Source: an uncultured Parabacteroides sp. (GTDB taxonomy: Bacteria; Bacteroidota; Bacteroidia; Bacteroidales; Tannerellaceae). Taken from it: 6,828 nucleotides of DNA. The position numbers were made by a program, and so were the translations under genes. The stretch's first letter is position 1, and each line of letters starts with the position of its first letter. A model generated the notes under the pieces. It had not been told where the DNA came from and did no database searches. It worked only from the letters and a program-made list of their open reading frames with translations. Of the stretch, positions 3,240 to 6,828 are shown piece after piece. The stretch is taken from positions 1 to 6,828 of the forward strand of contig NZ_CAJJWO010000126.1 of assembly GCF_905196875.1 (NCBI RefSeq), in the 5' to 3' direction.

Positions 3240-6086
3240 ATGTTTAATTTAAACTTACAAAGAATGAACGTAAAAAATTTGATGCTGCTCCTGGCTTTTA
3301 CGGGCCTGGCCGTCAGTTGCTCGGAAGACATCGAGAACAACGACACCCCTACGATCACGGGGCGCAGCGAAATCCAGATCGAAATGAGCGGAACCAGCGA
3401 AAGCCAGGAATATACCAAGGCGATCGCTTCCGAAAGTGAGAATGAAATAGATAAGCTGCAAGTTTATCTATTTGCCGCCAAAAAGCAGGGAGGTCCTTAT
3501 TACTATCTGGAAACATGGACGGAGGGAACGGCTTATAATCCAGTTACTCCGACTGTCACCAATTTTCAGAAACAGGCTTCCGGCACAGGTTGGAAAGCGT
3601 CTATCTATCCAAACGAATTGATAGGATTGCCTTATGTTAAACTCTTTTGTGTAGTGAACAATGGTTCCAGTAGTACAACAGACGGGAAATTCTATCAGGT
3701 GGACGGAGCAACAGAAGTTTTCGACGGTGCCAATCTGGTAAAAGTTGTAACCGATGCAGACGGAGAAGTTACCACACCGGGTACTACCGAAGCTGATTTC
3801 GTAAAAACGTACACCAAAATAATGAAAAACGAAGCAGGAGATGCCGGTGTGAAAGATATCATCTCGACACCGCTTCTGATGACCGGCGAAGGACAGACCA
3901 AGATCAGCGGAAGCGTATCGAAGGTAAACATCACTCTGCGTCGTGCAATGGCTCGTTTCGATATTGACAACACGACCAGCAAATCGCGTCTGACAATTAA
4001 GAATATCAGCCTCGGTCATGCCCGTAAAACCGGAACGCTATGGCCTCTTAGCACAACATTAAGTGCCGTAGGCGATAAAGATGCGGATCTCATGACCTAT
4101 GCACCGGTTCCGTTCAGCGGCCCGACAGCCAACAACGGGGTAAAAGAAAGTGCTCTCTATGTATATCCGGCACTTTCGAGCGACGAATGTTACCTGATTA
4201 TCGAAGGTACTTATAAAAGTCCGGTTACCCTCGAAGATGTACCTGTCACTTACAATGTGCCCATACAGAAAAGCAACGCGGACGGTACTCCTGCCTATAT
4301 TGATATCAAAGCGAACAGCCGTTATCAGTTGAGCATTACCGATGTCACCCAAGCATCTATCTATGGTTCATTCGAAGTAGTAGACTGGACTTCCGGCGGT
4401 GGTATCAATGTAAAACCGAACAATGACGCTCCGGTGTTTGACGTAGCGACAGGATTTGAAGCGACAACAGGCAATATACCGGTAGCAATCGGCGACTCAG
4501 AAACAGCATTTACCGTAGAAGAAAGCAGCGTATTCAAAACAACAATCGCCGCTACCGGTAAAGTGCGTGCAGAAAAATCGGCAGCCGAGACAAAAACAGC
4601 CTCTCCCGAATGGTTACAAATAGCTGATCCGGAATATAAAGAGGTGGACGGTGTATGGTATAGTACTTTCGAAATGACGGTAGATAAAGCGACAGGCGAA
4701 CTGCCCGTTAATGTAGTCTTCATCAACGAAGCAGCCTCCTACGACCCTGATCTCTGGACAACACTTACATTCTACGGTCCGAAAGCTAAACCGACACTGG
4801 CAACAGGCGGAGACGGCAGCACAGGAAATACAGTCGATTATGATACATTTAAAGCTAACATGTACAACGTTGTTGGCAGTTACATCAAAGTGAAAGCGAT
4901 GTGTATCGAAGGTACCAAGCTGGTATTGCCCGAAAACGGAGAGTTTGAACAGGAAGGTGAAACCGTTACGGAAGGTTATTACTCGACCTTTACCATCAAA
5001 ATAGCAAAAGTTTTGACCGATGGTAATGATTATGCAATCAAGTTCCAGAACAACGAAGAAGCATCTGCCGAAACAACCCTGACGGTAACAGCGGTAGCAG
5101 CAGGACTATCTGCAACACTAGAAAACAACTCCACGTATGCAACGATCAGCAATTCCGACGCTACGACTTATAAGGTAGAAACAGACATCGACTTGCTGTC
5201 GACCAACACATACAACCTGAAGATCACCGCACCGGAAGGCCTAACAGCCAATATCCCCAGCGGCAAATGGTTGACCGTAGATGGCGAAACAGTAAGCAAT
5301 GGTGTTACTTCCTATACAGTCAAAGCAACAGCCGGAGCCACAGACTTTACAGATTTCGACATCACATTCACCAACAAGCTGAATACAAGTGAAGTGCTGA
5401 CCGTTACCATGCACAAGGCAGCAAGCAAACCGAAATTCGAAGCCGCTACAGCGGGAGCAAAAAGTGATTTCAACGAAGCACCGACCATCGCAGATTATGC
5501 CTCTACAGCCAGCATGTACAAAGCCAACGGCAGTAAGATCGCAATCAAAGTGACTTGCCCGGAAACAATGACTTTCCTCGAACAGACAACCTCCGGATTG
5601 ACAATCACCGATAAAGGGTCTGGCAATTACGAGATTGAAGTAAACAATGCTACCGCACTCACTGGTGCAACTACAGAAGTCATCGCTCAAAATACCGCAA
5701 CAGGTGCCGAAAGCCGTAATGCGATATTAACGATAACATGGTTAGATCCAGCGATAACATTTGAGAAAACATTAGATACTGCAAATGCCGGAACGATAGA
5801 CGGTGATAATATAAATGTAATCGGATCGACCTTTAAAGACTCATACGGAACTATTAAAGTAAAAGTGAAAGGTTACAAAGGTTCTGCTATTACAATATCT
5901 GACGTAACCAGTACATGGGCGGGTGTTGCAAATTCTCCGGCAGCTATCGGAGAGGATGGTACAGCTGAAATTACTCTTTCTGCTGCCACTGCTGCTAATG
6001 CCGATGCTACGAATGATATAACAATTACCGTCACCAACGCAATTACAAATGGCGGTGATAAAACAATCACTTTGAAGAAACAATAA
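3240..6086 (+). CDS. Large fimbrillin-like lipoprotein with five C-terminal Ig-like repeats
   Basis: The 948-residue protein carries a lipoprotein signal: LMLLLAFTGLAVSC with the lipobox cysteine at 27 (19 if translation starts at Met9, ATG 3264, which gives the tidier signal MNVKNLMLLLAF). The next region, to about 396, is a fimbrillin domain of the FimA/Mfa1-like superfamily, with IDKLQVYLFAA, VKLFCVVNN (133-141), STPLLMTGEG, ITLRRAMARFDI (231-242), ALYVYPA and the closing YQLSITDV...FEVVDW. Residues 397-948 form about five repeats starting near 397, 517, 622, 730 and 838, each ending in a strand such as LTVTAVA, LTVTMHK, LTITWLD or ITLKKQ; they look like Ig-like/BACON-type beta-sandwiches rich in T, A and V. 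Usual fimbrillins are about 300-450 residues, so this is roughly doubled by the repeats. By family it should be exported by the Lpp/SPII route and shown on the surface as pilin, stalk or adhesin. The next gene starts three bases after the TAA, so an operon is likely. Confidence 0.85.
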   Translation: MFNLNLQRMNVKNLMLLLAFTGLAVSCSEDIENNDTPTITGRSEIQIEMSGTSESQEYTKAIASESENEIDKLQVYLFAAKKQGGPYYYLETWTEGTAYNPVTPTVTNFQKQASGTGWKASIYPNELIGLPYVKLFCVVNNGSSSTTDGKFYQVDGATEVFDGANLVKVVTDADGEVTTPGTTEADFVKTYTKIMKNEAGDAGVKDIISTPLLMTGEGQTKISGSVSKVNITLRRAMARFDIDNTTSKSRLTIKNISLGHARKTGTLWPLSTTLSAVGDKDADLMTYAPVPFSGPTANNGVKESALYVYPALSSDECYLIIEGTYKSPVTLEDVPVTYNVPIQKSNADGTPAYIDIKANSRYQLSITDVTQASIYGSFEVVDWTSGGGINVKPNNDAPVFDVATGFEATTGNIPVAIGDSETAFTVEESSVFKTTIAATGKVRAEKSAAETKTASPEWLQIADPEYKEVDGVWYSTFEMTVDKATGELPVNVVFINEAASYDPDLWTTLTFYGPKAKPTLATGGDGSTGNTVDYDTFKANMYNVVGSYIKVKAMCIEGTKLVLPENGEFEQEGETVTEGYYSTFTIKIAKVLTDGNDYAIKFQNNEEASAETTLTVTAVAAGLSATLENNSTYATISNSDATTYKVETDIDLLSTNTYNLKITAPEGLTANIPSGKWLTVDGETVSNGVTSYTVKATAGATDFTDFDITFTNKLNTSEVLTVTMHKAASKPKFEAATAGAKSDFNEAPTIADYASTASMYKANGSKIAIKVTCPETMTFLEQTTSGLTITDKGSGNYEIEVNNATALTGATTEVIAQNTATGAESRNAILTITWLDPAITFEKTLDTANAGTIDGDNINVIGSTFKDSYGTIKVKVKGYKGSAITISDVTSTWAGVANSPAAIGEDGTAEITLSAATAANADATNDITITVTNAITNGGDKTITLKKQ

Positions 6087-6089
6087 TAG

Positions 6090-6828
6090 ATGAACATCAT
6101 GAACATAAAAAATAAACTATCGATTCTCCTGTTGAGCTGTCTACTGGCAGCCTGTACCAGCGAGAATGAAATGCTAAATCCGAATGGCCCCGACGAGGGG
6201 CAATCGGACGACGCCACCCGACGTGAGGTTCTGCTCAGTTTCAAAAACAAGTTGAACCTTGTTCCTGCTAAAACGAAGGCAGACGATCCCATCGCCACAG
6301 CCGAGGAAAATTATATCCGTTCACTGGATATCTACGTTTTCGGTTCGAAAGAAGAAGATAAAAATTTCACCTTTCAAGAACTATTCTATTATCGCGATGA
6401 TGCCGCCACCATCCCTGGCGACGGCGATTGGGCACATAGCTTCAACCTGACGGCTACCGATAAGGACAACATTACGACTGCTCTGCTCCGGTTGCAAAAA
6501 GGCCTGTTCGTCAAACTCTATTGCGTAGTGAACCGCACCGAACTATTCATCACCGAAGGACATGGAGGAGCAACAACCGTCAAGTTCACGAACTTCCAGC
6601 CACTTAAACAGTCGAGTCCCGGACAACCCGATAACGTAGTAACACCAGGTATACCGACAGAGGAAGACTTCCAGAAGTTACACAGCCGGTTAATAGACCC
6701 GGCAATAGATAAACCGACGGAAGACGATGCCTTGCAGACACCGCTGCCTATGGCCGGTTCATATACTACACCGGTCGACCTGACAGACTTCTCCGTTGCC
6801 GCCCGTACGCAACTTAGTTTTAAACTAA
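6090..6828 (+). CDS. Second fimbrillin-like lipoprotein (3' end outside window)
   Basis: An open frame of 246 codons runs from ATG 6090 to the window edge without a stop; the final CTAA is out of phase and is not a stop. The N-terminus MNIMNIKNKLSILLLSCLLAAC is a lipoprotein signal with the lipobox cysteine at residue 22. ATG 6099 is an equally good start and gives the form MNIKNK. After a polar linker (PNGPDEGQSDDATRR) come fimbrillin-like segments: IRSLDIYVFGS, VKLYCVVNR (141-149), PTEEDFQKL and TPLPMAGSY. These line up in order with VKLFCVVNN, TEADFVKTY and TPLLMTGEG of the preceding protein, so the two are paralogues. It follows the TAA of the upstream gene by three bases (an in-frame TAG), which implies co-transcription and probably coupled translation. 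It is likely an outer-surface pilin or pilus accessory subunit; the missing C-terminal half prevents assignment to stalk, anchor or tip. Confidence 0.85.
   Translation, partial: MNIMNIKNKLSILLLSCLLAACTSENEMLNPNGPDEGQSDDATRREVLLSFKNKLNLVPAKTKADDPIATAEENYIRSLDIYVFGSKEEDKNFTFQELFYYRDDAATIPGDGDWAHSFNLTATDKDNITTALLRLQKGLFVKLYCVVNRTELFITEGHGGATTVKFTNFQPLKQSSPGQPDNVVTPGIPTEEDFQKLHSRLIDPAIDKPTEDDALQTPLPMAGSYTTPVDLTDFSVAARTQLSFKL

Noticed and set aside
3239..3246. TATGTTTA as a -7 promoter box for the fimbrillin
   Set aside because: It misses the final G of TAnnTTTG, has no TTG at -33 spacing, and would place the transcript start only about 10 bases before ATG 3264.
3468..4019. 183-codon minus-strand open frame inside the large fimbrillin
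   Set aside because: It is antisense to a strongly supported coding frame with lipobox and fimbrillin motifs. Long shadow frames are common opposite such biased codons, and the product has no recognisable domain.
5241..6298. Several minus-strand frames opposite the Ig-like repeats and the second fimbrillin (for example 5241-5690 and 5873-6298)
   Set aside because: They are Cys/Ser-rich translations typical of the reverse complement of Ala/Thr-rich coding DNA, with no domains and no start signals.
6259..6450. 63-codon + strand frame near the right edge
   Set aside because: It lies in another frame within the second fimbrillin gene, whose frame is open from 6090 to the edge and starts with a lipoprotein signal.

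Overview
The window looks like a gut Bacteroidales chromosome (Bacteroides or Parabacteroides type; genus not resolvable from here). The reasons are two tandem fimbrillin-like lipoprotein genes, an HU-like DNA-binding protein with a C-terminal Ig-fold domain of a kind known mainly from Bacteroidetes, a RhuM protein of the Bacteroidetes PLD-tailed type, weak Shine-Dalgarno signals, and one exact match to the Bacteroides -7 promoter box (TAnnTTTG).

Layout, all genes on the + strand. (1) 3-218: the last 71 codons of a gene cut by the window edge, ending in a domain like those that close many Bacteroidales surface and fimbrial proteins. (2) 219-2316: an AT-richer accessory stretch holding a RhuM-family gene (349-1221) and a two-gene toxin-antitoxin-like pair (small protein 1413-1571, GNAT acetyltransferase 1583-2119). 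These units are delimited by copies of a palindromic element. Its right half (R, TTTGACATGATGGGATT) sits before each unit and its left half (L, ATCCCATCATGTCAAA) after it, giving R-rhuM-L / R-TA-L / R-(16 nt)-L'. (3) 2317-3090: an HU-like/DUF4469-type DNA-binding protein, preceded by two CCGG-rich hairpins. (4) 3091-3205: an 11-bp inverted repeat enclosing four 15-bp dyad repeats on an exact 23-bp period. (5) 3240-6086: a 948-residue lipoprotein with an N-terminal fimbrillin domain and about five Ig-like repeats. (6) 6090 to the window end: a second fimbrillin-like lipoprotein, three bases after the previous stop and running out of the window.

The right-hand part reads as the start of a surface-fimbria operon with a DNA-binding protein gene just upstream. 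The left-hand part reads as small selfish or defence-type genes placed between two surface-protein clusters. The two most notable structures are the R...L-bounded cassette array and the phased 23-bp repeat array between the HU-like gene and the fimbrillin. Both rest on base-by-base reading of the sequence; their functions are inferred.
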